Shown one piece after another: positions 32,774 through 40,081 of a stretch of 64,000 bases of DNA. This stretch comes from an uncultured Alphaproteobacteria bacterium (GTDB lineage: Bacteria > Pseudomonadota > Alphaproteobacteria > RF32 > CAG-239). Each line of letters opens with the position of its first letter. The first letter of the stretch is position 1. Location: NCBI GenBank assembly GCA_934277545.1, contig CAKQUG010000004.1, forward strand, positions 62,001 to 126,000, in the 5' to 3' direction. A program made the translations under genes and the position numbers. Under the pieces are notes generated by a model that saw only the letters and a list, made by a program, of their open reading frames with translations, had not been told where the DNA came from and did no database searches.

Positions 32774-32801
32774 CAGAAGAAAAACAATGAATTGTCAAAT
32801 G

Positions 32802-33320
32802 TTATTTTTCATAAACTTCTACTTGAGCCGGAGCTTGAGCGGCAGGTTGCTGTAAAACAGGCTGACGGGTTACAACAGGTTGACCGGCAACAGGCTGTGT
32901 TCCCATAACTTGTTCCCCAATGCAGTTTCCGGTTGCGCAGGCTTCGCCGCGGTTAAACGGACGAGTTTCAAACGAAGTTGTTTCATAAGTACGCGGTTCA
33001 TAAACTGTGTGATATGTGGTGTTTTTGTAAACAACTTTAACCGGTGTTCTTACGGTATATTCTGTCGGCTGGCAGTTGTTGCAAGGGCGCTGAGTCGGAA
33101 CAGGAGCGGGAGCCGCTGCCTGACAGGTGTTGCAAGGACGAGCTACCGGCTGATATTGACGAACCGGAGTCGGAGCCGGCTTTTCTTTAATTAAAGCATC
33201 GCCGCAACCATTATCGGCACCGGCATAACGATAGTTGCGTGCAGATGTATCTTCATCGCTGGCGCAAGCAGTTAATCCGGCTACCAAAGCAACAACCATC
33301 AATTTTGTTAAATTTTTCAT
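32802..33320 (-). CDS. Lipoprotein with paired PCNxCQ motifs
   Basis: A 172-aa protein with signal MKNLTKLMVVALVAGLTAC (lipobox LTAC). The mature part is Pro/Ala/Gln-rich and low in complexity. It has two PCNTCQ/PCNNCQ motifs (about residues 62-67 and 79-84) and further Cys (NGCGD; ACATGNC). Its middle part, EYTVRTPVKVVYKNTTYHTV, looks beta-rich. The C-terminal 40 residues are a Pro-Val-Gln-Ala tail. The Cys pairs could bind metal or form disulfides in the envelope. GGAGG precedes the ATG; a possible promoter is TTAACA, 17 bases, TAATAA within 33380-33420. Family unknown. Confidence 0.8.
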   Translation of the reverse strand: MKNLTKLMVVALVAGLTACASDEDTSARNYRYAGADNGCGDALIKEKPAPTPVRQYQPVARPCNTCQAAAPAPVPTQRPCNNCQPTEYTVRTPVKVVYKNTTYHTVYEPRTYETTSFETRPFNRGEACATGNCIGEQVMGTQPVAGQPVVTRQPVLQQPAAQAPAQVEVYEK

Positions 33321-33611
33321 TATATTCCTCCAGTTCTAAATCTGAACATTTTTATCTTTAAATTTTATCTGTTTTTATTATTAACAGAAAATTAAACATT
33401 TGTTAAGCATTTTTTTGGTTTTTAACAAAAAAATATACAAAAAAAATCAGAAAAAGCCTTTTTTTAATCATTTTTTCGTTAAAATATTGAAGTTTTATAT
33501 TTTAAACTGAATTTGTTAACCATTTGTTTTATAATAATTTTGTTTAATTTTCCGATTCGTATTTAAATATATAAGATGCATACCGGTAAAAAACAACTGC
33601 CGTTAACACGG

Positions 33612-34118
33612 TTATTCTTCTTTTGAAAGTTCCTGTAAGTCGTCAGTGTCCATATCAACTTTATTGCCTTTTATCATCACATAACCGCTGACAGCCTGTC
33701 CTTTTTCAAATTTGACTTCCACCGAAATTTCGCCGTCTTCGTCATAGGTTTTATAAATTCCGTCTTTAACGCCGTCGACATAATAGTTTTCTTCTCTGAT
33801 TGAACCGTCAGGATAAAAATTAATTATTTTACCGTCCATTAGACCGTTTTTAAAGTTGCCGGTAAAAATAATATTGCCGTCTTCGTCATAAAAATTGCCT
33901 TTGCCTTCCGGCTTGCCGTTTTTGCTTCTGACTTCCATTTTTACATTGCCGTTAGGATAATATATTTTATAAATTCCGTTAATCGGCTTTTCGTTAATGT
34001 CATAAACAACGCCGTCAACAACATTGGTGTTGTTTTCATTATAAATCTCGTCTTTGTCCGATTCTCCGCACGCGCTCAGCAAGCCGATAAATATTATTCC
34101 TAAGATTCTGATTTTCAT
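33612..34118 (-). CDS. Lipoprotein with YwqK/MORN-type repeats
   Basis: A 168-aa protein with signal MKIRILGIIFIGLLSAC (lipobox LSAC) and four to five repeats of the form G-x-Y-x-x-Y-x-x-(D/N)-G: GIYKIYYPNGNVKMEV, GKGNFYDEDGNIIFTG, GKIINFYPDGSIREEN and GIYKTYDEDGEISVEV. These are MORN-like repeats found in the YwqK family. Some databases call these proteins antitoxins; there is no toxin partner beside it here, so that name is not used. Probably an envelope protein of unknown function. GGAGCAAATTCT precedes the ATG. Confidence 0.8.
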   Translation of the reverse strand: MKIRILGIIFIGLLSACGESDKDEIYNENNTNVVDGVVYDINEKPINGIYKIYYPNGNVKMEVRSKNGKPEGKGNFYDEDGNIIFTGNFKNGLMDGKIINFYPDGSIREENYYVDGVKDGIYKTYDEDGEISVEVKFEKGQAVSGYVMIKGNKVDMDTDDLQELSKEE

Positions 34119-34253
34119 AGAATTTGCTCCTTTTTTCCTAAAATATACTATATAGAATCCGTATCAAAGTCAAATATGAATATTTTTAGCCCACAATTTA
34201 CTCAAAAATCTGCGCAAATATACGTTTTTTAAGGCTTTGAAGCAATTTTTTGT

Positions 34254-34283
34254 TTGACAAATTGATTTTTATTTTATTAGATA
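34254..34283 (+). promoter_or_regulatory. Promoter of the HU gene
   Basis: TTGACA at 34254-34259 with TTAGAT (17 bases) or TAGATA (18 bases) at 34277-34283. Confidence 0.5.
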
Positions 34284-34337
34284 AAAGGCGAGATAAAATT
34301 CTCAGCTTTAATTTATAACTTAAAGAGGAATACAAAC

Positions 34338-34613
34338 ATGAATAAAAGTGAATTGATTGATAGCATTTCTGCTACTTCCGGCTTAACAAAAACAGATTGC
34401 GCCAAAGCATTGGACGCTTTTGTTGAAGCTGTTTCCAGCGCTTTGAAATCCGGCGATGATGTTCGTTTGGTTGGTTTCGGCACTTTTGCTACTTCTAAAA
34501 GAGCAGCTACAACAGCTATCAATCCACGTACTCGTCAAACTGTAAATGTTCCGGCTCGCAACGTTGCTAAATTTAAAGCCGGCAAAACTTTGCAAGACAT
34601 TGTAAACAGCTAG
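34338..34613 (+). CDS. hup: HU family DNA-binding protein
   Basis: A histone-like protein that bends and packs DNA. The 91-aa product has the HU fold sequence: MNKSELIDSISATSGLTKTD, SALKSGDDVRLVGFGTFATS, and the arm NPRTRQTVNVPARNVAKFKA with the intercalating Pro in VPA. AGAGGAA precedes the ATG. It has its own promoter and terminator and no operon partners. Confidence 0.95.
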   Translation: MNKSELIDSISATSGLTKTDCAKALDAFVEAVSSALKSGDDVRLVGFGTFATSKRAATTAINPRTRQTVNVPARNVAKFKAGKTLQDIVNS

Positions 34614-34638
34614 TTTGGTATTTACATAAAAAGAATTT

Positions 34639-34672
34639 AGGCAGGAGACGAATTGTTCCTGCCTGATTTTTT
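34639..34672 (+). terminator. Terminator after HU
   Basis: AGGCAGGA (34639-34646) pairs with TCCTGCCT (34657-34664), followed by ATTTTTT. Confidence 0.9.
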
Positions 34673-34997
34673 ATATAGTTTTTAAGAACAGTACTAAACT
34701 GACGCTATCCGTACCACCGACGTTTAATACGGCGATTATAGCCAAAACTCCCAGCATTTCAATCATACTCCTGCCAACATCACCTTATTTATCGTCATTG
34801 CTTCGTGTCACTCGCAATGACGATAGAACAAGGGGCGGGGTTATATAATGACGCCCGAAAAGGCGAGGGAATAATTTGCTGATTTTAGCGAAAAACTCTG
34901 TAAATACCTCTGCAGCGGCGAAAAAAGTGCCTCTAATTAGAGATATAGAATTGCAGAGAGAGAAAAAGAGAGACCTTTTGTTTGTTTATTTTTTTAT
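34671..34997 (-). pseudogene. Decayed copy of the 5' end of the pilin gene
   Basis: This region repeats the pilin leader and N-terminus of 14.15-14.4 kb. On the minus strand it still encodes GRSMIEMLGVLAIIAVL but then turns into unrelated codons and stops at 34673-34671. The start codon has become ATA (34997-34995), a stop follows within five codons, and the inserted palindrome 34791-34824 adds a further in-frame stop. The CT tract is interrupted (CTCTCTTTTTCTCTCTCT). The gap 34614-35075 holds this remnant, the HU terminator and the promoter copy. Confidence 0.75.
34791..34824. repeat. Palindromic REP-like element
   Basis: ATCGTCATTGC (34791-34801) and GCAATGACGAT (34814-34824) form a perfect 11-pair stem around a 12-base loop. 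The corresponding place in the 14-kb copy has only the first arm (14220-14231), so the copies differ by gain or loss of about 24 bases. Confidence 0.75.
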
Positions 34998-35032
34998 CTT
35001 TCTTTCCTCATTTTGGGGTTAATTTATATACT

Positions 35033-35061
35033 TAATTAAGCATACTAATCGCGTATGTCAA
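35033..35061 (-). promoter_or_regulatory. Pilin-type promoter, second copy
   Basis: TTGACA (35061-35056), 17 bases, TAATTA (35038-35033) on the minus strand; the spacer keeps ATTAGTATGCT. It now precedes only the decayed pilin copy. Confidence 0.65.
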
Positions 35062-35075
35062 ACATATAAAATGTC

Positions 35076-35609
35076 TTATTTTAATTTTTTAACAATTTTT
35101 TCAACTTCAGGCTTACCCATATTATTTAAACTTTCAACGCTTAATTTTTTCTCTTGAGCAAATTGAGTAGCTTCAAGCACAATATTTTCACAGATTTTTT
35201 TATCTAAAATATCGTTTACGACCAATTCATAGCGAAATATATGTTTACCGGAATCAAAGGCCGAATATGTACTCTCATCAATGCCTTGATTATATTTTGC
35301 CACACCCAGGCCTAAAAAATAATTAACCATAGCCGAAGCGGTTTCAGGCTTTGAAACAGACATGGCGCCAACCGAAAAAGCGGCGCAAAAATAATACTTT
35401 TGCACGTCGTTTAACTGATTGAATGCTTCTTCAAAATTAGCCGGTTCGCCGTTAATATTTGCCCAAAGTTCCGACGACAGAGCTGACGATTCCGTGTTTA
35501 GCACTTGAGTTTCTGACGTAACTGCAGAAGTTTCTTCCGACTTTTTGTTATTGTCGCAAGCACTTAAAAAACAAGCTAAAAAGCCAAGCATTACAATCAA
35601 TTTTTTCAT
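35076..35609 (-). CDS. Lipoprotein of unknown function, 177 aa
   Basis: Begins MKKLIVMLGFLACFLSAC, a lipoprotein signal with lipobox LSAC, followed by a Ser/Thr/Glu-rich linker (NNKKSEETSAVTSETQV) and a helical domain of about 120 residues (FEEAFNQLNDVQKYYFCAAF, VNDILDKKICENIVLEATQF). Two Cys in that domain could pair. ATG 35609 with AAGGAGA is chosen; the frame also opens at 35642, but that start has no binding site and would spoil the signal. The stop lies 15 bases from the pilin-type promoter copy. Family not recognised. Confidence 0.75.
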   Translation of the reverse strand: MKKLIVMLGFLACFLSACDNNKKSEETSAVTSETQVLNTESSALSSELWANINGEPANFEEAFNQLNDVQKYYFCAAFSVGAMSVSKPETASAMVNYFLGLGVAKYNQGIDESTYSAFDSGKHIFRYELVVNDILDKKICENIVLEATQFAQEKKLSVESLNNMGKPEVEKIVKKLK

Positions 35610-35671
35610 TTTTATCTCCTTAAACATAATAATATTTAACATAAAAAGGCTAATATAAAGTTAAAAACGCA

Positions 35672-35702
35672 AAAAGCACCGGTTTTAAAACCGATGCTTT
35701 TA
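35672..35702 (-). terminator. Terminator of the 199-aa orphan
   Basis: AAAAGCACCGGTTTT and AAAACCGATGCTTTT lie back to back with one mismatch. Strong on either strand. Confidence 0.75.
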
Positions 35703-35714
35703 ATTAGGACTTTG

Positions 35715-36314
35715 TTAGTCAATGATGTTGCCATAGAGCACGACGTTGAAGCAGTACATATTCAAGACAACATTAAAATTGTCAAGATAGTTGCTTTTCT
35801 CGTTAAGCACTTCAAAGGCTACCAGCTTTGAAACGTACTCTTCAGGAACTTGTGGAAGAATGTCCTGAATGGTCAGTGTCGGGACATTAAAGCCGCTGTC
35901 AGTCGGCCTGCCGGCGCTGTAAACGCTGATTTCAGTCAGTTTATACAGCGTGTCGGGAACATCTTCAAGCAACTCAATGTGCTTGGGAACACGTTTGCCG
36001 AAAGGTAGAATATCTTCATCGATTCGGATGTTTGCAAGCTCGCAGCGAATCGCTTTTGCAAAAGCCCGCTCGTCCTTGTTAAAAACGAAACGAGTTGTTC
36101 CCTTGGGATAAGACGATTTGAACACATGAGCGATAAGCGGCACACGTTTGAAAAGCGGAAGTATTTCGGCCTGAGAGCGAGACTCTAACATCAGAACGTC
36201 GCGGTAAATCTTTACAAACTTGTCTTCCAGTTCTTGGCTGAGAGAGTTACGATACAAGGTGTGCAAACGATTCTTGAAGTTTTCAACACAAGACTCTAAC
36301 TGTACTTTGTCCAT
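35715..36314 (-). CDS. Hypothetical protein, 199 aa
   Basis: No family is recognised. A soluble protein starting MDKVQLESCVENFKNRLHTL, with helices in the first half and a more beta-like second half (ISVYSAGRPTDSGFNVPTLT). No signal peptide. The ATG has no Shine-Dalgarno sequence; the leader is CTTAATTATTTTAAAACT, close to that of the 214-aa orphan at 55177. It has its own promoter (TTGACA, 17 bases, TAAATT) and terminator. Member of the accessory leader class. Confidence 0.65.
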   Translation of the reverse strand: MDKVQLESCVENFKNRLHTLYRNSLSQELEDKFVKIYRDVLMLESRSQAEILPLFKRVPLIAHVFKSSYPKGTTRFVFNKDERAFAKAIRCELANIRIDEDILPFGKRVPKHIELLEDVPDTLYKLTEISVYSAGRPTDSGFNVPTLTIQDILPQVPEEYVSKLVAFEVLNEKSNYLDNFNVVLNMYCFNVVLYGNIID

Positions 36315-36368
36315 AGTTTTAAAATAATTAAGTTAATATAATAGAGTTAATAATACGAAATTAAAGAG

Positions 36369-36397
36369 AATTTACATCTTGTTTTGTGGTTTGTCAA
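36369..36397 (-). promoter_or_regulatory. Promoter of the 199-aa orphan
   Basis: On the minus strand TTGACA (36397-36392), 17 bases, TAAATT (36374-36369). Confidence 0.6.
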
Positions 36398-36420
36398 GTT
36401 TTTTGGCTAGATTTTACAAA

Positions 36421-36858
36421 TTATTTTTGCAAGATGAAAGTGCAGGGGCCGTCGTTAACCAGTGCTACTTTCATATCCGCCTGAAAAATCCCGGTTTGCA
36501 CCGGAATAGCATAGCTTTGCATCTGTTTTACAAAATATTCATACAGAGGTTTTGCTTCTTCGGGACGAGCAGCGCTTTCAAAACCGGGGCGGTTGCCGCG
36601 GCTTAAATCGGCGGCCAACGTAAATTGAGATACTGCCAAAATTTCGCCTTTAACGTCTTGAACCGATAGATTCATTTTTTGATTTTCGTCTTCAAAAATG
36701 CGTAAATTGGCAACTTTCTTGGCTAAAAAGTCGGCATGAGAAGAAGTATCGCCTTTTTCCACGCCGATAAACAGCAGCAAGCCTTGCTTTATTTGCGAAA
36801 CTATTTGACTGTTTACAGTTACAGAAGCATTTAGAACTTTTTGCACCAGAATTTTCAT
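36421..36858 (-). CDS. dtd: D-aminoacyl-tRNA deacylase
   Basis: Dtd removes D-amino acids from mischarged tRNAs. The 145-aa protein has MKILVQKVLNASVTVNSQIV, LLLFIGVEKGDT, AKKVANLRIFEDENQKMNLS, the catalytic SQFTLAADLSRGNRPGF, and NDGPCTFIL near the end (the family Gly-cis-Pro motif, usually N-x-GPVT). ATG 36858 has AAAGGA upstream. The longer frame to 36936 runs into the upstream gene. It is 11 bases from the SpmA/B-type gene, so the two are cotranscribed. Confidence 0.94.
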   Translation of the reverse strand: MKILVQKVLNASVTVNSQIVSQIKQGLLLFIGVEKGDTSSHADFLAKKVANLRIFEDENQKMNLSVQDVKGEILAVSQFTLAADLSRGNRPGFESAARPEEAKPLYEYFVKQMQSYAIPVQTGIFQADMKVALVNDGPCTFILQK

Positions 36859-36869
36859 GATTCGTCCTT

Positions 36870-38096
36870 TTAATAAAAAATGTAAGAAATAACTATTGCC
36901 GCAATCACCCCGATAAAATCGGCAAACAAAGCGCAAGGCAGGGCGGCTCCGGTTTTGGCGATTTTTACCGCGCCGAAATAAAGCGCCACCACATAAAATG
37001 TGGTTTCGGTAGAACCTTGAATTACCGCAGAAACGAATGCCGGAAAACTGTCAACCCCATAAGTTTGCATGGTTTCAATCATTAAAGCGCGCGCCCCGTT
37101 GCCGGACAGCGGTTTCATTAAAGCCGTAGGCAAAGCGCCGATAAATCCGGTGTCAAAGTTCAATAGGGCAAAGCCTTTTTCAAAGCACCACATCAACGCA
37201 TCTAAAACACCTGAATAGCGCATAACGGCAATCGCGGTCAGCATGGCGACTAAGTACGGAATTATTTGCACGGCAATTTGAAAACCCTCTTTGGCGCCGC
37301 AAATAAATGTTTCGTACAGATTGAGTTTTTTATAGGCTCCGAACAGCAGAAAAAAGGTAATAAAACTCAAAATCAGCATATTTCCGCCGGTTTCGGAACA
37401 GGTTAGGCGCTTTTCAGCCGGCAACAGATAAAATCCGTAGCCGATTAGCCCGACAAAAGCGATAATGCCGCATAAATAAGCCAACATTTTTTTGTTAAAA
37501 ATTGGTAGTTTTTCTGTGAAGGCAACCGCTGAAAATCCGGCAAGGGTGGAACAAAGTGTTGCCAGCAGAATCGGTACAAAAACAGCTCCCGGATTGGCCG
37601 AGCCCTGTAAATGGCGGTACATCAAAATAGAAATAGGTAAAATTGTCAGCGATGAGGCGTTTAACACAATAAACATTATTTGCGCCGCCGAGGCATGGTC
37701 TTTGCGCGGGTTAACTTCTTGCAGCTGTTCCATTGCTTTCAGCCCCATTGGCGTGGCGGCGTTGTCCAGTCCCAACATATTTGCCGCCATATTCATTACC
37801 ATAGAGCCGATAGCCGGGCTGTTTTGCGGCAAGTCGGGCATAATTATTTTAAACAGCGGGCGTAAAAGTTTGGCAAATATTTCCGTAAGACCGGATTTTT
37901 CGGCAATTTTCAAAAGTCCCAGCCACAGGCAAAGCATACCGGTAAGGTTTAAAGCCAGCTGAAAAGCCGAAGTCGCCGACTCAAACAAATGGTTGGTTAA
38001 GATTGTCCAAATTTGCGGATTTCCTAAAAAAACGGATTGAACCGCGGCAGCAATGAAACTGATAATAAAAAATGATGTCCAAATAATGTTTAACAT
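36870..38096 (-). CDS. Nucleoside-recognition/SpmA-SpmB-type membrane protein
   Basis: A 408-aa protein with about eight to ten membrane segments. It has two Gate (nucleoside recognition) domains: one in the N-terminal half (LNLTGMLCLWLGLLKIAEKS, NMAANMLGLDNAATPMGLKA) and one in the C-terminal half (IIPYLVAMLTAIAVMRYSGV, GSTETTFYVVALYFGAVKI). This is the plan of fused SpmA and SpmB spore maturation proteins, also found in many bacteria that do not form spores. The transported substrate is unknown. It precedes dtd in one unit. Confidence 0.85.
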   Translation of the reverse strand: MLNIIWTSFFIISFIAAAVQSVFLGNPQIWTILTNHLFESATSAFQLALNLTGMLCLWLGLLKIAEKSGLTEIFAKLLRPLFKIIMPDLPQNSPAIGSMVMNMAANMLGLDNAATPMGLKAMEQLQEVNPRKDHASAAQIMFIVLNASSLTILPISILMYRHLQGSANPGAVFVPILLATLCSTLAGFSAVAFTEKLPIFNKKMLAYLCGIIAFVGLIGYGFYLLPAEKRLTCSETGGNMLILSFITFFLLFGAYKKLNLYETFICGAKEGFQIAVQIIPYLVAMLTAIAVMRYSGVLDALMWCFEKGFALLNFDTGFIGALPTALMKPLSGNGARALMIETMQTYGVDSFPAFVSAVIQGSTETTFYVVALYFGAVKIAKTGAALPCALFADFIGVIAAIVISYIFY

Positions 38097-38237
38097 ACTA
38101 AATTCCTTTATGAAGCATATTGTAGAAGATGTGTCGTCAAATGTAAATTATTTTATAAAAAAGCCGAATTATTGTGAATAAATTATTGACAAAAAATATG
38201 AATTATACTATATTTTTGTTAAGTGAGGAGATTTAAA

Positions 38238-38945
38238 ATGAATTTGAAAGATGAAATTAAAACCGCTTTGGTAACTCTGACAGCTGCATTTACGCTTGGC
38301 GGTTGCATTGATAAAAAGGAAGCAACGCATCAAACAGAGGATATGCTGACGGCAAAATATAATGATGACGTCGATTTATATGGTAATGCGGTGCGTTTGC
38401 AGAAAAAGCAATATATTTCAGTTTATAATGACCGTGAAATGACGAAAAAGGATTATCAGCTTTTGCGTTGGGTTCTGGATAATAATAAAGAAGTTGACAG
38501 AAAAAGAAGCGGTGAAAAAACACATGGCGAAGAATTTGTTTTACCTAATGGGGACAGCGGTTTTGTCGAAGTTTATGACGACGGCGTGTTAAAAGAAAAC
38601 AATAGTTTGATTTTAATAAATAAAGAATTTACAGTGATTGGCGAGGGTAAAAATTATGAGTATAATCTCAATCGCCGTGCCGAAGAAATTCAAAAAGAGC
38701 ATGAAAAACAAGCAAAAATCCGCAGATTGGAACAGATTAGAGCGCAAGAACGCGCCGAGGCTCGTCGCAGAGCCAATCGCCAAAAGGAAAGTGCCGACAC
38801 AGTTAAAGTTTTTGAAGCGGCTGACAGCATTGCGCCGGAAGATACTACAAAGCATGAAGTTGTTCGTAATAATAAACAGGACAGTCTGCATACTGATTCC
38901 GTGAAGCATGTAGTGAAACATCTAAAAATGTCGGAATACGAATAA
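38238..38945 (+). CDS. Putative lipoprotein with charged coiled coil, 235 aa
   Basis: The N-terminus MNLKDEIKTALVTLTAAFTLGGC is a plausible lipoprotein signal with lipobox LGGC. After a Lys/Glu/Asp-rich domain with Tyr (VDLYGNAVRLQKKQYISVYN), a long Arg/Glu coiled coil spans about residues 140-185 (EEIQKEHEKQAKIRRLEQIR), followed by a polar tail. ATG 38238 has GAGGAG eight bases upstream; the frame also opens at 38223. It has its own terminator. No family recognised. Confidence 0.7.
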   Translation: MNLKDEIKTALVTLTAAFTLGGCIDKKEATHQTEDMLTAKYNDDVDLYGNAVRLQKKQYISVYNDREMTKKDYQLLRWVLDNNKEVDRKRSGEKTHGEEFVLPNGDSGFVEVYDDGVLKENNSLILINKEFTVIGEGKNYEYNLNRRAEEIQKEHEKQAKIRRLEQIRAQERAEARRRANRQKESADTVKVFEAADSIAPEDTTKHEVVRNNKQDSLHTDSVKHVVKHLKMSEYE

Positions 38946-38977
38946 TTTTTTCCGGCATGTTTCCGAATATTAAAAAT

Positions 38978-39006
38978 AAAGTCCCAAATTTTGGGACTTT
39001 ATTTTT
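38978..39006 (+). terminator. Terminator after the coiled-coil lipoprotein
   Basis: AAAGTCCC (38978-38985) pairs with GGGACTTT (38993-39000), followed by ATTTTT. It abuts the third pilin-type 5' module. Confidence 0.85.
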
Positions 39007-39076
39007 CATCTTTCTTTCCTCATTTTTTTTTGTTAATTTCTATACTCAGTCTAAGCATACTAATAGCGTTTGTCAA
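39007..39076 (-). repeat. Third copy of the pilin promoter and start region
   Basis: On the minus strand TTGACA (39076-39071), 17 bases, TAGACT, then GAGGAAAGAAAG and ATG 39009 followed by AAAAATAA, matching the pilin 5' end at 14.4 kb. After the start codon the similarity ends in the terminator of the neighbouring gene. It is a promoter with start codon but no pilin behind it. Confidence 0.7.
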
Positions 39077-39136
39077 ATATTAAATAGAAAATCACTTCAC
39101 TAAAAAAAGGCGGCTTATTATTACCGCCTTTATATT

Positions 39137-39997
39137 TTACTTTATGTTACAGCCCTCTTTTTTGCGGTCTTCGCGTTTGCGTAAAACTTCCAAATCACGA
39201 TCGGTGGCAATTTTATTTAAGATTGTTTTCACAACGCAATCTATTTCTTTGCCTTCGCGGTAATCGGCAGCTAAAGCAAAATTAACTCTGTTGTCTTTTA
39301 GCAATTTGAAGGCTTTTTCTTTGTGGTGGCTGCGTGGTTTATAAACCGCAATCGCCGTGCCGTTATGCTCTTTAACCATGCGCATGGACGGAATGTCGGT
39401 CAAACCGTCGCCGAAATAAATTATGCGGCTGAACGGTATGCGGCGTTTATCATCAGGCGTGTAGTCGTTTACGGCCTTGTCCTCAAATTTGCCTAACCCC
39501 TTGTTGATTTTAGAAAGATATTGCACTTTACCGGAATAGTTAACCACACGCGCCGGCCAAACCGGTACGCCTTCGTCATTATAGGCAAACGCGCAGCCGT
39601 ATACGTCTTTGAAAAACTTTCGTATGCTGCAGCCTTCAATAATTTCCTCATAGCCGGAAGAAATTATATAGTGTTCAATATCCAGCCCCAGAGTTTTGCC
39701 GTAAGCGTTAATCCGCTCAAACCATTCATTTACGCCTTTGAAGAAAACAATAAACTCGCCGCAGCAAAACATATTTTCTTTAGTCAGCTTCAGACCGATT
39801 TCTTCCGCCGTTTTTTTAAAGTAATACATACTGCCGGTTACTTGGTCAACGCCGTTGGCTTCTGACCAGCTGTTGGCTTTTTTCCAAAAATCCTCAGGTT
39901 TCATTCCCAATTCGGGAATCAAAAAATAATCCTGCATATAAGTTGTGCTGAGCGTTTCATCAAAATCATAGGCAAACGCCACTTTTGTTCTCTTCAT
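39137..39997 (-). CDS. HAD-superfamily phosphatase
   Basis: A 286-aa haloacid dehalogenase-type hydrolase. Motif I is FAYDFDETLS (nucleophile Asp), motif II is in IISSGYEEIIEG (Ser/Thr), and motif IV is RIIYFGDGLTDIPSM. The cap region between (about 25-110) is helical. The layout is close to phosphoserine-phosphatase-like enzymes of the HAD family, but the substrate cannot be told. ATG 39997 with AGAGGGA upstream is chosen over an earlier in-frame ATG. It is divergent from the glycyl-tRNA synthetase gene. Confidence 0.85.
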   Translation of the reverse strand: MKRTKVAFAYDFDETLSTTYMQDYFLIPELGMKPEDFWKKANSWSEANGVDQVTGSMYYFKKTAEEIGLKLTKENMFCCGEFIVFFKGVNEWFERINAYGKTLGLDIEHYIISSGYEEIIEGCSIRKFFKDVYGCAFAYNDEGVPVWPARVVNYSGKVQYLSKINKGLGKFEDKAVNDYTPDDKRRIPFSRIIYFGDGLTDIPSMRMVKEHNGTAIAVYKPRSHHKEKAFKLLKDNRVNFALAADYREGKEIDCVVKTILNKIATDRDLEVLRKREDRKKEGCNIK

Positions 39998-40081
39998 TTT
40001 TAATCCCTCTTGCATTTTCTAAAATTATACAGTAAAACAAACTTATTAAAAAACAATAAAGAGAAAGAAGGATTTAAAATT

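Larger units (their letters stand above)
32443..32801. other. Intergenic region with the small-peptide unit
   Basis: Holds the promoter of the 246-aa orphan, the 23-aa ORF with its promoter, and the terminator of the next lipoprotein gene (32750-32773). No further feature is seen. Confidence 0.7.

Noticed and set aside
33612..34118. YwqK-family antitoxin
   Set aside because: The name is sometimes given to proteins with these MORN-like repeats, but this one has a lipoprotein signal and no toxin neighbour.
34671..35061. Second functional pilin gene or silent pilin cassette
   Set aside because: The start codon is ATA, there are several in-frame stops and the pilin sequence ends after about 17 residues; silent cassettes normally keep the variable 3' part instead.
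38613..38921. Minus-strand ORF reading on from the third pilin-type start codon
   Set aside because: The frame from ATG 39009 is not the same as this ORF, and it lies opposite the coiled-coil lipoprotein gene.
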